NCBI GenBank assembly: GCA_945871335.1
Contig: CAMBWM010000139.1
Span: 1 to 6,218 of the forward strand
Origin: Polaromonas sp. YR568
GTDB taxonomy: Bacteria > Pseudomonadota > Gammaproteobacteria > Burkholderiales > Burkholderiaceae
Direction of reading: 5' to 3'
DNA length: 6,218 bases
A program made the position numbers and the translations under genes. Shown here in pieces: positions 5,643 through 6,218 of the stretch. The notes beneath the pieces were generated by a model. The model worked only from the letters and a program-made list of their open reading frames with translations, was not told the origin of the DNA and searched no databases. Each line of letters opens with the position of its first letter. Positions within the stretch are counted from its first letter, which is position 1.

Positions 5643-6218
5643 TTACTGAAAAGCGGAGCTGGTGGCGCGTTGCACCACCTCACGCAGCCACACATGGCTG
5701 CTGCGCTGCTGGCTGCGCCTGTGCCAGACCGCGTCCACCAGCACCGGTGAAACCTCAAAGGGGAGCGGCCGAAAAACCAGCTGATCAGCAAACCCCGTGA
5801 CCTTCAAAAAATGCAGGGGCAGCACAGTCAGCAAATTAGCGTTGGCCACCACCCGGGCGGCCGTGAAGAACTGGTTGACTGTCAGCACCACAAAGCGCTC
5901 ACGGCCCAGCGTCGCCAGCGCCTCGTCCACAAAGCCGAAGGGCCGGCCCGAAAAACTGACCAGCATGTGACGCGCTGCGCAAAAAGCGTCTATGGTCAAA
6001 GTCCCTTGGGCCAGCGGATGGTCTTTGCGCATCACGCAGACGTACTCACCGGTGAAGAGCCGTTGGTGAAAAAATGGCTGGGGCTCGCCGCTTTGTTTGC
6101 GCGCCGTCAAGTCGGCCAGCATGGACGGAAAGTAGCCCACCGCCAGGTCGCAAGCCTCCTCGTCGAGCAGGCTGCGCGGGTCGCGGGTGGTCAGGGGAAC
6201 CACGCGCAGCGTCACACG
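5643..6218 (-). CDS. LysR-family transcriptional regulator, C-terminal part
   Basis: The gene is read leftward and is cut by the right window edge, so 191 C-terminal residues are visible. The first visible codon is at 6216-6218. The apparent start GTG at 6213-6215 is an internal valine, not a real start. The visible part is the periplasmic-binding-protein-like effector domain: VTLRVVPLTTRD, DLAVGYFPS, FTGEYVCVMRKDHPLA, VNQFFTAARVVANANLLTVLP, and a C-terminal VDAVWHRRS...WLREVVQ. This pattern resembles the NodD/nitroaromatic-responsive branch of LysR regulators, but the effector is unknown. A normal family member has about 300 residues, so roughly 110, including the helix-turn-helix, lie outside the window. 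The stop TAA is at 5643-5645, followed by the phosphoesterase gene. Confidence 0.9.
   Translation of the reverse strand, partial: RVTLRVVPLTTRDPRSLLDEEACDLAVGYFPSMLADLTARKQSGEPQPFFHQRLFTGEYVCVMRKDHPLAQGTLTIDAFCAARHMLVSFSGRPFGFVDEALATLGRERFVVLTVNQFFTAARVVANANLLTVLPLHFLKVTGFADQLVFRPLPFEVSPVLVDAVWHRRSQQRSSHVWLREVVQRATSSAFQ

Noticed and set aside
6213..6215. GTG as the start of a short 190-residue protein at the right edge
   Set aside because: The frame stays open to the window end and begins in the middle of a LysR effector domain, so this is an internal valine codon of a truncated view.

Overview
The window looks like about 6.2 kb of chromosome from a betaproteobacterium, most likely the order Burkholderiales and the Comamonadaceae (Rhodoferax/Polaromonas-like). 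This is inferred from G+C-rich coding, the codon choice, and a DUF6352-type protein that I associate with that order. No species can be named from the sequence alone. I see no mobile element, CRISPR array, tRNA, rRNA, phage or toxin-antitoxin genes.

Left part (1-1564, + strand). The end of an unidentified coding frame (1-146) is followed by a complete 353-residue protein of unknown function (231-1292). Next comes a 54-residue, very basic small protein (1329-1493) with a good Shine-Dalgarno. The unit closes with a hairpin and then a textbook intrinsic terminator (1536-1564). About 220 bp without a convincing gene follow, with several inverted repeats.

Middle part (1785-4779, + strand). A 738-residue soluble hybrid-sensor histidine kinase (PAS-GAF-GAF-HisKA-HATPase) has all its catalytic boxes but no membrane segment and no response regulator beside it. 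A 100-bp A+T-rich spacer holds a plausible sigma70 promoter overlapped by a small palindrome. It precedes a TetR-family repressor gene, so autoregulation is a reasonable guess.

Right part (4749-6218, - strand). A LysR-type regulator, cut by the window edge, is followed 33 bp later by a calcineurin-like metallophosphoesterase. The phosphoesterase gene runs convergently into tetR and overlaps its 3' end by 31 bp.

The window is mostly sensing and regulatory genes (kinase, TetR, LysR) plus one hydrolase and two conserved unknowns. Nothing in it is clearly a new multi-gene system. The points most worth checking are the unassigned small basic protein with its paired hairpins, the partnerless kinase, the palindrome in the tetR promoter, and the convergent overlap, which contains an in-frame slippery heptamer.
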